From contig OY755047.1 of NCBI GenBank assembly GCA_963576565.1, positions 4,496,931 to 4,560,930 of the forward strand: a stretch of DNA of 64,000 nucleotides. Direction: 5' to 3'. The notes under the pieces are model-generated. The model was given only the letters and a program-made list of their open reading frames with translations. It did not search any database and was not told where the DNA came from. How positions within the stretch are numbered: position 1 is the stretch's first letter; every line of letters starts with the position of its first letter. This DNA is from Aspidapion aeneum (Eukaryota; Arthropoda; Insecta; Coleoptera; Brentidae). The position numbers and the translations under genes are program-made. Positions 1 through 10,500 of the stretch are shown here, in pieces.

Positions 1-525
1 TGTAGTATTTGTTTAGGTAGTCTTTCATCATTCATTCTTTGTACATGTCCGTACCACACCAGTTGTTTTGTTCTTATATCATCCACTAAACTACGTTCAC
101 CCCCTGTCATAATTTCTCTTATTCTTTAATTTGTAACTCTTTTTCTTTTTGATTTCCCTGCTGCTCTTCTCCAATAGTCCATCTCCGTAGCGGAAAGCAT
201 TTTTTCTGTTCTATCCTTGATTGGCCATACTTCTGAGCCGTATGTAATAATACTTTTTACAATGGTATTATACATAAGTTTTTTGTTATGTTTTAATATA
301 CTTTGGTCCCAAATTATTCCATTTAACAAAGTTATTGCTTTTCTTCCTTGTACGTTTCGATCTTTTATAGCTTTGTCTAGTGTTCCGTCAGCTGTAATTT
401 TTAGACCTAAGTATTTATACTCATCACAGGACTGAATTTGCTGCCCAGTATTTAAGATTAGATCCTGTTTCGTTCCACCAATACACATATACTCTGTCTT
501 ATTGATATTAACCTCTAGTTAGTCC
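1..525 (-). mobile_element. LINE-A non-LTR retrotransposon, C-terminal fragment
   Basis: The minus strand encodes the region downstream of the reverse transcriptase catalytic motif in the same family as the long copy at 60224-61644. Recognisable pieces are NKTEYMCIGG, the CDEYKYLGLKITADGTLD stretch, and SEVWPIKDRTEKM. The reading frame at 126-488 is broken near its end, and the part encoding the GRRKRGRPR tail lies off the left edge or is lost. The family has RTE-like features, including a basic C-terminal tail, but the exact clade is not certain. It is a dead fragment with no endonuclease or RT core. Confidence 0.85.
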
Positions 526-935
526 CCACTAGTTGTTTTGTTCTTATATCATTCACTAAAGTACGTTCACCCACTGTCATAATTTCTCTTATTCTTTGAT
601 TTGTAACTCTTTCTCTTTTTGATTTCCATGCTGTTCTATCCTTGATTGGCCATACTTCTGAGCCGTATGTAATAATACTTTTTACAATGGTTTTATATAT
701 AAGCTTTTTGTTATGTTTTGATATACTTTGGTTCCAAATTATTCCATTTATAAAAGTTATTGCTTTTCTTCCTTGTACGTTTCGATCTTTTATAGCTTGG
801 TCTAGTGTTCCGTCAGCTGTAATTTTCAGACCTAAGTATTTATACTCATCACAGGACTGAATTCGCTGCCCGGTATTTAAGATGAGATCCTGTTTCATTC
901 CACGGATACACATATACTCTGTTTTATTGAGAATA
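526..935 (-). mobile_element. LINE-A fragment, second partial copy in tandem
   Basis: This repeats the C-terminal part of LINE-A seen at 1-525, in the same orientation. The frame at 515-913 carries NKTEYMC-like sequence, CDEYKYLGLKITADGTLD and SEVWPIKDRT, then jumps to WKSKRERVTNQRIREIM: the residues between, present in the neighbour as EKMLSATEMDYWRRAAG, are deleted. The junction near 515-530 joins one copy mid-element to the next, so this is a partial tandem duplication or two truncated insertions. Not functional. Confidence 0.82.
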
Positions 936-1440
936 CTTCTTTATTTTAAATTTAAAAAAAAAATGATTGTGTTAAGATTATTCTTTTAATATTTTTAAGA
1001 ACTAAAAATTCAAGTATTTATCCCTTTGCAATCTTGCAGTAGGGAAAAAACTAAATGATATTTTATTTTTTATTGTAACTGACGCTAACTTGGCAACAAT
1101 GTATCTTTTTTTAAACCGTCTGTACTTATCACTAATTTTTATATACAATGGAGTGTTTCGTGTTACTGAGCCAATTTTTTACACGATGATTTTAGTCATG
1201 ATTTTTTTTTATTTTTGGCCTTCGATAACCTTGAAACAGCACATTTTTTTTCAAACATTCACATAATTAGCAAGCTATATATATTCTACACACTGCTGTG
1301 TCCCGACCTAGGCTTTGTTTAATTTTTTTTTGAACATCATCGACCAAAATTTATGTTCAGTCTCTGTGGAAAAGGTCAAGTATACAAAAGGAAGTAGCCA
1401 GTGCCCTAACCAGGAAAAAATTTTAGGGGGGGGATAAAAT
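936..1440. other. AT-rich spacer, nothing recognised
   Basis: A/T-rich sequence with homopolymer runs. I see no reading frame, TIR or repeat shared with the rest of the window. Confidence 0.5.
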
Positions 1441-1833
1441 GTTGCTGCACGACATGGGCATAGATATTATGTAGTATGTTGACAACATCGCACTCTGCAG
1501 CCGGGAAATTACCTCTTTCCATTTTAATGCGGAGACTAAATACTTCTGTCGTATTTACAAAACATTTTATTCGGCGGGACTGCTGTGTTTAATTTTTATT
1601 GTTCAGTTGGGTAGTAGTTTACGTGAAAAAATTAAAGTTGTTAAGGTTTCGAAAAAGGAACATCTATCAGCACGAAAGATGGCTGAAAAATTTAATATCG
1701 GAAAAACTTAAGCAGCGAAAATTGTTAATAAATATATAGTAAAATTTCGCAGTTCTCCCTCATAAGCGGACACCTCCAATAAGCGGACAAAATCGATGAA
1801 ACCGTGAGTGTCCGCTTATGGGAGGTTTCACTG
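1441..1833 (+). mobile_element. Pogo/Tigger-like MITE, left-truncated copy (T1)
   Basis: It matches the body of the elements at 7437-7941, 24164-26725 and 37694-38333. The order is a CTGCACGACATGGGCAT-like block, then a coding remnant related to the N-terminal helix-turn-helix of Tigger/pogo transposases (ARKMAEKFNIGKT in an interrupted frame), then subterminal repeats of AAGCGGACA and the right terminal sequence GGAGGTTTCACTG followed by TA. The left TIR is missing. Non-autonomous and decayed. Confidence 0.75.
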
Positions 1834-1935
1834 TAATGATTTTCTGATATAAAGCAAATCGACAAAAATATAAATTTTTTCAGCCTTTAACCTACCTGTA
1901 GTCATGAGCGCACCCAGGGGCCTTAATAATGCTAC

Positions 1936-2248
1936 TTTAAGCGGGGTCTTAACATAACATTTTACCTTACGTCTTGCCTGTCAGTCAAAAGGGTCAAGTA
2001 TGACGGTTGAAAGACTAGCGTAGACACTTGATAGTTTTAACGTACGTTTTTAAATCAGTTTTTAATACAAAACGATGGTTTTATTGGAAAACAATGCGTA
2101 ATCCGGTCAGTTCTCTAGGCGGTCTTCCGTCTTAAATCAGTTCAAGTGAAACGTCCGTTTTTCCGTCTACACACAAAGTTTTACTTGATGCGTTTTGACT
2201 GAACAGGCAAGATGTAAGGTAAAACGTTATGTGAAGACCCCGCTTAAA
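1936..2248. mobile_element. 313-bp MITE with about 55-bp terminal inverted repeats
   Basis: The left end begins TTTAAGCGGGGTCTT and the right end is its reverse complement. The arms continue with similarity through TTTTACCTTACGTCTTGCC and CAGTCAAAA for about 55 bases. No coding capacity. I could not define a clear target duplication, so the superfamily is open. Confidence 0.75.
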
Positions 2249-2349
2249 GGTGAATTCACACTGCTAAATTTATCGACGATTATTGTTTAATTACATTTTT
2301 TGAAACTAGTTTATTTTGCATTATTTGATGTTTATAAAGGCGGCTACTT

Positions 2350-2446
2350 TAAAATCCGGACGTTTATGAAAAATCCGCCCGGACCCACCCGGACGTAGTA
2401 AAAATCCGGACATGTCCGGATTAATCCGGACGTCTGGTAACCCTAG
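2350..2446 (-). repeat. TCCGGAC-repeat terminus of a probable DNA transposon
   Basis: The heptamer TCCGGAC or its complement recurs several times within about 80 bases, ending at GTCTGGTAACCCTAG. Read on the minus strand, a CTAGGGTTACCAGACG start followed by such repeats resembles hAT-type ends. No partner end was found nearby, so this is probably a truncated terminus. Confidence 0.35.
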
Positions 2447-2533
2447 TTCTGGGGGTGTATATTTACCTCCTTTACTCCCTCGCCCCCTAAAACCGCCAAT
2501 GGAATGAAGTGAGTTTGTATTCTTGTCCGTCAC

Positions 2534-3670
2534 TGGTTGAATTTTTGTATATAAACGACATCTGATACTTTGGTAAGGTCACCACCCACCTTTTTTATAC
2601 AAAAAAGTCACAATAAATCTTTTAAAATGTTGTAATAATGCAGTAATGTGATTAAAATAAAGTATGTATTTATTATAAAATGTGTGTGTGTATGTGTATG
2701 TACACGGAAAAGTAATAATAATATACTGGGTGCTTCTTATTTGAAACAATGTTTATTTTGTTCTTTGATAACAAGGATCTGATTCCTGTAGGATGTGATA
2801 GATTATTTAGAGAGAACAGAAGGCCAATAGTAAGCTCTGAACCGTATTGGAAAAATTACTTTTATAAAAAACAACTTTTTAAAAAACAATTTAAAAAAAA
2901 AATTTTTTTCATAATTTTTTCGTAAAAAGTTGTTTTGTGAAACAAGTTTAAAAAAAAATTCCCAATAAAATTTTTTAAATTACAATTTACAAAAATTTCC
3001 AGCTAAATTTTTTTTTTAAGAACTTTTATAAAAAAATTGATTTTCAAAAAAAAAGAGTCACAAAAAATTTCTTGTTTAACAAAAGAGCTTTTAAAAAAAC
3101 CATTTTTTTAAAAAATGTTTAAAAAAATATTTCGGAAAATTTTTTTTATAGAAAACGTTTTCAAAAAAATTACCCGATAAGCCACGAAACTTGTTTGATT
3201 TTTTAAAGACTTTTTTGTTTTTGTTAAAAATATTTCTGTTTAAAAAAAAATAATTTCAAAAATTCTTTTTCAAAAAAGTTGTCTTTGAAAAACTTATATA
3301 AACAAAAATTTCCGTAAAGACAAGTATAGCAACCTTAGAGTAATAAATATATGTTATTACTCTGAGATAGCAACCATTTGTATAATAGTAATTTTATGAT
3401 TATTTTGTTTGTAATAAAAAAAAGTAGTTCTATATATCTATATTTCTTGGGCGCACCTTGTATAATGTTACAGGTAGACTATAAAAGTAAACGCTGTATA
3501 TTAGCATTGGTCGAGTGATTTTATTATACATATATTATGAATTATAAAAATCTTTTAAGTTTTTCTTGACACGTGTACTCGGTGTCAAGGATTTCTCCAA
3601 TAAAAATATACTTAGAAAAACCTCGTGGAAATTTAAATCTAGTGGCCAGTGGCGTAACTTAGGGTATTTC
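2534..3670. other. AT-rich region with long A/T homopolymer tracts
   Basis: Positions 2850-3330 are almost entirely alternating A-runs and T-runs, with no reading frame. At 3163-3195 a short stretch (GCCACGAAACTTGTTTGATT) matches the 5' region of the TTF-finger hAT family seen at 29085-29270 and 53820. At 3330-3360 there is a small hairpin with 13-bp arms (CTTAGAGTAATAA and complement). At 3650 a CAGTGGCGTAACTTAGGG terminus is visible; it has no partner I can find. Confidence 0.5.
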
Positions 3671-3682
3671 AAAAATAATCCT

Positions 3683-4689
3683 ACTATGTACTACTATGTC
3701 AGTTGAGAACGTTGTTCTACGTTGTCCGACGCCTATTCTCCACCTCCTTCGATCCTGACAATCATCTTCTGTCAGGTTTTTTTGACTCATTAATCTTTGG
3801 ATTGACTGTTGGTATTCTAGTTTAGGACGCCCTTTTTTCTGCGCCCTAGGACCTGCTTTAGTAATCTTTCGTCGTTCATCCGTTGTACATGGCCGTACCA
3901 AATCAGTTGTCTTTTATTAATGTCTTCCGTTATACTTCCCTAGATTCCCATTCTTTCTTTTATGATCTCATTTTTTATGTGATCTGTTCTAGATATTCTC
4001 ATTGATTCTTCTATTGCATTTATTTCGACACTTTCCATTTTTGTTTTATATTTTTCTGTTATGCGACAAGTCTCTGTTCCATACAACAGCGTGCTTTTCA
4101 CCATTGCATCATATATGTTAAATTTTACATTCTTTTTTATCTCTGCTCCATAAAATACATTCAATAACCTTTTCTTGTGAAAGTCGGTTTCTAATTTTAA
4201 TTTTAGATTTTGACCCTTTGTATATTTCTTTTATCGCATTTATGTATGTATGATTGATATTAGTTTGCTCTAACACTGTCCATAATTTTTCTACTGGAAT
4301 GGGATCATATGCTTCTTGTAGGTCCACAAACGCTCTATATTTCTGGCGCTCTTTTTCTCAATTACTTGTTTAAGACAAAAAACATTATCACTACAAGATC
4401 TGCCTGCACGAAACTCACTTTGCTCTTCTTCTTCTTGTTCATGAAAATCATTCTCTATGAGATCTCTAAGAATCCTACCGTACAATCTACTTAGAGTACT
4501 GGTTACTGATATTCGTTTGTCATTGTGTCAATCCAGCTTGTTTCCTTTTTTATGTCTTGAGGATATGAATGCAATTTTCCAATCATCATGTACTGGATGT
4601 CCGTTTGTGCTTTGATTGATAATATATGCTAGATTTTCTAGTAGTTTCTCTAATTATACATATTTGAGCATTTCAGCATATATTCATAT
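3683..4689 (-). mobile_element. LINE-B non-LTR retrotransposon, 5'-truncated, with 12-bp target duplication
   Basis: The minus strand encodes, in several frames, RT pieces (EFRAGRSCSDNVFCLKQVIE at about 4360-4440, MDLQEAYDPIPVEKL at about 4290-4327) and the C-terminal region (MVKSTLLYGTETCRITEKYK, then KKGRPKLEYQQSIQR and EDDCQDRRRWRIGVGQRR). The 3' end carries a short GTA/TAG trinucleotide tail, as in the copies at 19.9, 36.7 and 54.7 kb. The 12-mer AAAAATAATCCT stands at 3671-3682 and again at 4690-4701, the expected target-site duplication. Frameshifts and the missing 5' half make it dead. Family related to LINE-A but distinct; probably RTE-like. Confidence 0.88.
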
Positions 4690-4701
4690 AAAAATAATCC
4701 T

Positions 4702-5143
4702 GACCGTTAAAATTGTGAATTATTTTAGATTCTGAGAATCGCTCAATAAAAAAATCTCTATTTTTAGTTTATTACGTTTCAGTTTGTTCAACCATCAACA
4801 GACATATCTGGGGGCACGGTAGTGTCCCGTCAAGTTTGCGTCAATGATCTCTATATATATAACTGGATATTTTTTGTAGAGGGAGCACGCTGCGCAGAAG
4901 GTGCTACCTTTCCTTTTTTACTTTTAATCTCCGATGATATTCTGTGGTTTTGAAAGTCCGCCGACGTTTGATGATTTTTAATCCATAACTGGATTATTAC
5001 TGCGATTAGGTACTAATAAAGTTTTTTACATAATCAAAGCTACTTACTTCAAAAAGGAGACCGGCTAACTCACGTAAAACTCGTTTTTACAAGCAACGCA
5101 TCGTCTTCCCATTTTTTATTTTTTTTCAACAAAACAATGTCAA
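4702..5143. other. Spacer with a fragment of repeat family K
   Basis: At 4808-4840 the sequence CTGGGGGCACGGTAGTG followed by TCCCGTCAAGTT matches the end of the K-family repeats at 51570-51600 and 58075-58105. The rest is AT-rich with no recognised content. Confidence 0.45.
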
Positions 5144-5876
5144 ATACTATGCCAATCTATGGGCACATAAGCTCACACTGGGTACTATAGTTTTAGTGTA
5201 TCTACTTGAAAGCTAATATAACTAAAAACTGAAGTATATTTTATTGAACTCAAGACTCAATTACGTTTCATTTGATACCACACAAGCCATGTTTTGACTT
5301 AAACTCTAATTTTTTTAATCTACCCCCACCCTTTTTTAAAAAACTAAAATGTATTTTTTTTAACTCTAGACTCAATTACCTTTCGTTTGATATCACACAC
5401 GCCATATTTTCACTTAAACTCCAATTTTTGAAATATACCCCCACCCTTTTTTTAAATAAATTAAAATGTATTTTGTTTAACTCCACACTCAATTACCTTT
5501 CGTTTGATATCACACACGCCATATTTCCCCATAAACTCTAATTTTTGAAATCTACCCCCACCCTTTTATTTGGTTTGTGTTCGGTGGATTTTGTTCATTT
5601 TTAAATGGGACCATCTCGGCCCAAAACCCAGCCTAGGTACCAAATTTCATTAAAATCGGCCAAGCGGTTTTTGAGTTATGCGCGTTGGTCGTTACAGACA
5701 GACAGACAGACAGACATACAGACAGACAGACAGACAGACGGCGCAACAAAAAAGTTTCAAAATCATCTGAAACGCAAAGATATATAAAAATTTTTGAAAT
5801 CGGAGCAACTTTTTTTTCTCGAAAAAATTAGGATCACCATAGCTCACACTACTATAGTATAGTATATGTGTGAGCT
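5144..5876 (+). mobile_element. Microsatellite-bearing Helentron-like non-autonomous element, copy A
   Basis: Left end ATACTATGCCAATCTATGGG, a left hairpin bounded by AGCTCACAC, about three tandem units of 110-120 bp (each with CAATTACCTTTCGTTTGATA and CTACCCCCACCC), a conserved block ending CGGCCAAGCGGTTTTTGAG, a (CAGA)n tract at 5693-5738, a conserved tail, and a right hairpin at 5841-5876 with arms AGCTCACAC/GTGTGAGCT. The architecture (terminal hairpins, internal tandem repeats, CAGA/GTCT microsatellite) is known for Helentron-associated elements such as DINE-1, mini-me and HINE; the assignment is inference. The frame translating as MGPSRPKTQ...TDRQTD is spurious. Confidence 0.7.
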
Positions 5877-6216
5877 AAAATATTACTAGAGAGCTGAGCT
5901 TTAAAAGAAGTTTAATTTTTTTTTTGTACAAAAACACAGCGACTGTGTTTTATTTTTACCTGTATAGGTTCTTTTAATACTACATTTTTGTGTTATTTAT
6001 TACGTAATGTAATTGAATTAGTGGATGACATTGATATTTCATGTAGTTCAATTCCGTAGGTAAATGTCGGAAGAGAAACGTAATTTTATCCAAACGGCCG
6101 TTTTTGGAAACGACAAGTAATACGTGGATGAAACGCACGTGGAATTTTTTATGCGAATTTTAGTTTTTTCCCTGTCCTCCTACGTTAATTTTTCTATATT
6201 GTTCTTTTCTCATTTT
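5877..6216. other. Spacer between two inverted microsatellite elements
   Basis: About 340 bases separating the facing right ends of copies A and B. It starts with a K-family-like piece (AGAGAGCTGAGCTTTA at 5889). No reading frame. Confidence 0.5.
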
Positions 6217-7120
6217 AGGTCACACATATACTATACTATAGTAGTGTGAGCTATGGTGATCCTAATTTTTTCGAGAAAAAGAAAGTTCATCAAAATTTCC
6301 GATTTCAAAATTTTTTATATATCTTTGCGTTTCAGATGATTTTGAAGCTTTTTTGTTGCGCCGTCTGTCTGTCTGTCTGTCTGTATGTCTGTCTGTCTGT
6401 CTGTTTGTATATCTGTCTGTCTGTCTGTATATCTGTATGTCTGTCTGTAACGACCAACGCGCATAACTCAAAAATCGCTTGGCCGATTTTAATGAAATTT
6501 GGTACCAAGGCTGGGTCTTGAGTCGAGATGGTCCCATTTAAAAATGAACGAAATCCACCGAACACAAACCAAATAAAAGGGTGGGGGTAGATTTCAAAAA
6601 TTAGAGTTTATGTGAAAATATGGCGTGTGTGATATCAAATGAAAGGTAATTGAGTCTGAAGTTAAACAAAATACATTTTAATTTATTTTAAAAAAAGGGT
6701 GGGGGTATATTTCAAAAATTAGAGTTTAAGTGAAAATATGGCGTGTGTGATATCAATCGAAAGGTAATTGAGTCCGGAGTTTAACAAAATACATTTTAGT
6801 TTTTGTTTTTTTTATGGGTGGGGGTAGATTTCAAAAATTATAGTTTATGTGAAAATATGGCGTGTGTGATATCAAATGAAAGGTCATTGAGTCTGGAGTT
6901 AAACAAAATACATTTGAATTTATTTTAAAAAAAGGGTGGGGGTATATATCAAAAATTAGAGTTTAAGTCAAAACATGGCTTGTGTGGTATCAAACAAAAG
7001 GTAATTTAGTCTGGAGTTGAATAAAATATATTTCAGTTTTTAGTTATATTAGCTCACACGTACACTATAACTATAGTACCTAGTGTGAGCTTAGGGGCCC
7101 ATATATTGGCAGAGTATTTT
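6217..7120 (-). mobile_element. Microsatellite-bearing Helentron-like element, copy B (inverted)
   Basis: Reverse-complement arrangement of copy A: right-end hairpin at 6217-6252, conserved tail, interrupted GTCT tract at 6361-6450, the GGCCGATTTTAATGAAATTT block, four tandem units of about 115 bp, left hairpin at 7051-7090 and the end GGCAGAGTATTTTTTT. With copy A it forms a tail-to-tail inverted pair whose outer ends are both the ACTCTGCCAAT terminus. Confidence 0.7.
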
Positions 7121-7436
7121 TTTATGTTTAGCTCAAGTTGTTCGGTAATGTTTTTATCTCACACAAACTTTTTCAAGATGTTTAAATTCTGTAAAAATAC
7201 TTTTGTAGGTAACATCTTTTTTGGAGCAAAAAAATGACGTTGTAAAAATTTAGACATAATATTTGGTTAATGACATCCTTATTAAAAAACAAGAAAAAAT
7301 TTAAATGTAAAAACAAAAAAAATTCAGCTCTGAAGTTTGTCATTGAATTCAAATAAAATGCGCCCCAGGCAAAAATTTTTGGCAAATAAGGTAATTTTGT
7401 ATAAATATTTTGTATTTTTGGGTAAAAAATTTAATT
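7121..7436. other. AT-rich spacer, nothing recognised
   Basis: Low-complexity A/T sequence with only short chance frames and no shared repeat. Confidence 0.45.
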
Positions 7437-7941
7437 TTTGTGAAACCTCTCCTTGCGGTCACCTCTATTAAGCGGACACTCCCTTTAGGCGGACAAATTT
7501 GTTGGAACCTCACTTAACCGGACGCGAACCTCTGACAACGGGACGAAGCGCTGCACGACATGGGCATAAATGTTATGTAGTATGTTGGCAACAACGCACT
7601 CTGCATCCGGGGCATTACCTCTTTCCGTTTTAATGCGGAGACTAAATACTTCTGTCGTATTTACAACATGTTTTATTCGGCGGGACTGCTGTTTTTTATT
7701 TTTATTGTTTAGTTTACGTGAAAAAATGGAAGTTATTGTTTCCGAGAAGGAACATTTATGACCACGAAAGATTGCTGAACAATTTAATATCGGAAAAACT
7801 CAAGCAGCGGAAGTTGTTAATAAATGTATATTAAAAATTCGCAGTTCTCTCTCATAAGCGGACACCTCCAATAAGCGGACACCTCCAATAAGCGGACAAA
7901 ATCGACGAAACCGTAATGTCCGCTTATAGGAGGTTTTACTG
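7437..7941 (+). mobile_element. Pogo/Tigger-like MITE, near full length (T2)
   Basis: The left end GTGAAACCTCTCCTTGCGG is a mutated form of the CAGTGAAACCTCTCCTTGCG end seen at 24164. Subterminal AAGCGGACA-type repeats follow, then an interior remnant related to a transposase helix-turn-helix (EKEHL, then KIAEQFNIGKTQAAEVVNK, interrupted by a stop), and the right end GGAGGTTTTACTG next to TA at 7942-7943. Shorter than copies at 24 and 37 kb because part of the left body is missing. Confidence 0.8.
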
Positions 7942-7943
7942 TA

Positions 7944-8500
7944 CCTAAATTTTTTAAAAAATTACGGCTTATGCATTGGTTATCTTTTTACTGAATCTAA
8001 AGATTATAAGCGTTATATCAAGAAAGGGGGGTGGCCGGGCCCCTCTGACCCCCCCTCGACACGCCACTCTTCTCGGGACATAAGCATTTCCAGCGAGACG
8101 AACGAGGAATTTATGAATAAAATTTTATAAATGTTTGACCTGATTTTGCCAACTAGACTATAACGTCTACTAACTAGAAAGATTATTCTCGCACTTTGAA
8201 CCAATCCGAACATAAAAGATTTAATTAAAAAAAAATGTGTAATGTGTTGTTTTACAAACTACCCAAATTTTAACACAGTTTGCCAGAACTAAACAAGAAT
8301 GCAATTAAAAGTCTTACTTAGGCCTTTTATGAATCGATGTCTATATTTAAAACGTAGATTTGTATTAATGTTTAAGTGGTGTTATTAGAGAGTTATTGGA
8401 AATTCCAAAATAAGGCTAGCATTAATAAGGCACCAACTTTATTTAAATAAGCACTAAAAAAAGTGGCTGGGACGTATTTTAAATATTTATATCATTAAGG
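7944..8500. other. Spacer, nothing firmly recognised
   Basis: Contains a short GC-rich piece at 8025-8070 (GGGGGGTGGCCGGGCCCC) like the ends of CACCCAGG-type MITEs elsewhere, without a matching partner. The rest is AT-rich. Confidence 0.4.
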
Positions 8501-8681
8501 CCGATTCATAAAGTCAGTTGAGGTTCAGTTGACGCCGAGAGTTCGGAGTTCAGTCAGTTAGTAGTTGGAATTCACAAATTTGAGCCATTCATAAACTCAG
8601 TTGACTGCTTATTAATGATTGGTCCAATAATTCGAAATGTTAAAATGACACAAAACAGCTCCTTGGATTCTACCTAACCTT

Positions 8682-9605
<924 letters not shown>

Positions 9606-9942
9606 TCTCTTCTTAAACATTTTTTTATAATAAGAACACACCAAAATTTTTAAAAACAACTACTCAATTCAAAATCCAAACAACTAAAATGAAAATGGCC
9701 GCCGCACACATAAATCATTCTGTGGCTGCAACAGCTGATGGTCAGGTGACTAAATGCTGTAGTTTTATTGGTAGATACCAACTGCTCTGAACTCCCAACA
9801 TAAAATTTGGTTATCTCCAACTTCTCTACTGAACCTCAACTTACTTTATGAATGGAAATACATGTTTCAATAAGGTGATATTCAACTTTCGAACTGCGGA
9901 CCTCAACTCCCAACCTCAACTGACTTTATGAATCATACTTTA

Positions 9943-10035
9943 GGTTGGGGTAAGTCCAGTTCCTTAATTCTGATTTTCTCTTCCAAAGAAACACTGGAAA
10001 AATTGTTGTTAATAATACTACTATAATAAAAATTC
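9943..10035 (-). pseudogene. TTF-finger hAT transposase, N-terminal scrap
   Basis: The minus strand reads NNNFSSVSLEEKIRIKELDL, closely matching the SNFSSLSLEDKIKIKELGRP start of the remnant at 28669-29016, and the upstream non-coding sequence (AAAAATTCGCGGTAAATTAT at 10029) is also shared. It stops at the border of the MITE at 9935. A truncated copy of the same hAT family. Confidence 0.6.
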
Positions 10036-10039
10036 GCGG

Positions 10040-10500
10040 TAAATTATAACACGATTAAAAAAGCAAAACAATATGAATAAGGTACAAAACTACCGTATTA
10101 TCATGTTATATTAATGAGACTGGCCCATAACATGTTGACAAGCGGACCGAACCGTGATATTCTATGGACTGGACAGTGTCGGAGCTAAAGTTTAGTCAAG
10201 GTATGCGTCGAGGGGAAAGGGAAAATTATAGTATAAGCAAACAGTTAAATCAAAAACATTTTTTAATTAAGATTTTTTTTGGTATTTTTGACGAGGGGCT
10301 CGCGGCCATGCGCCACCACTGCGCAAGCGTAGATGTCAATATACTGCTAGCATCATTACTGCTACATCTTATCACACTTTCAATAAGTCTCTGCTATCTA
10401 TTTTCTGAAGCCTTACAAACGTAGCCTTTCGACGAAAAAAAGAAACAAATAATTAAGTCATATTATTTCACGAACGATACTCCTTTGGGGCAGTCTTAAG
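10040..10500. other. Spacer left of the satellite array
   Basis: Contains an 86-codon frame at 10164-10424 with no recognisable domain; composition does not suggest a real gene. A short AAGCGGACCGAACCGTG piece at 10140 resembles the right subterminal part of the pogo-like MITEs. Confidence 0.4.

Noticed and set aside
217..860. Plus-strand frames MIGHTSEPYVIILF... repeated at several loci
   Set aside because: They are antisense shadows of the LINE-A coding strand and recur wherever that family does.
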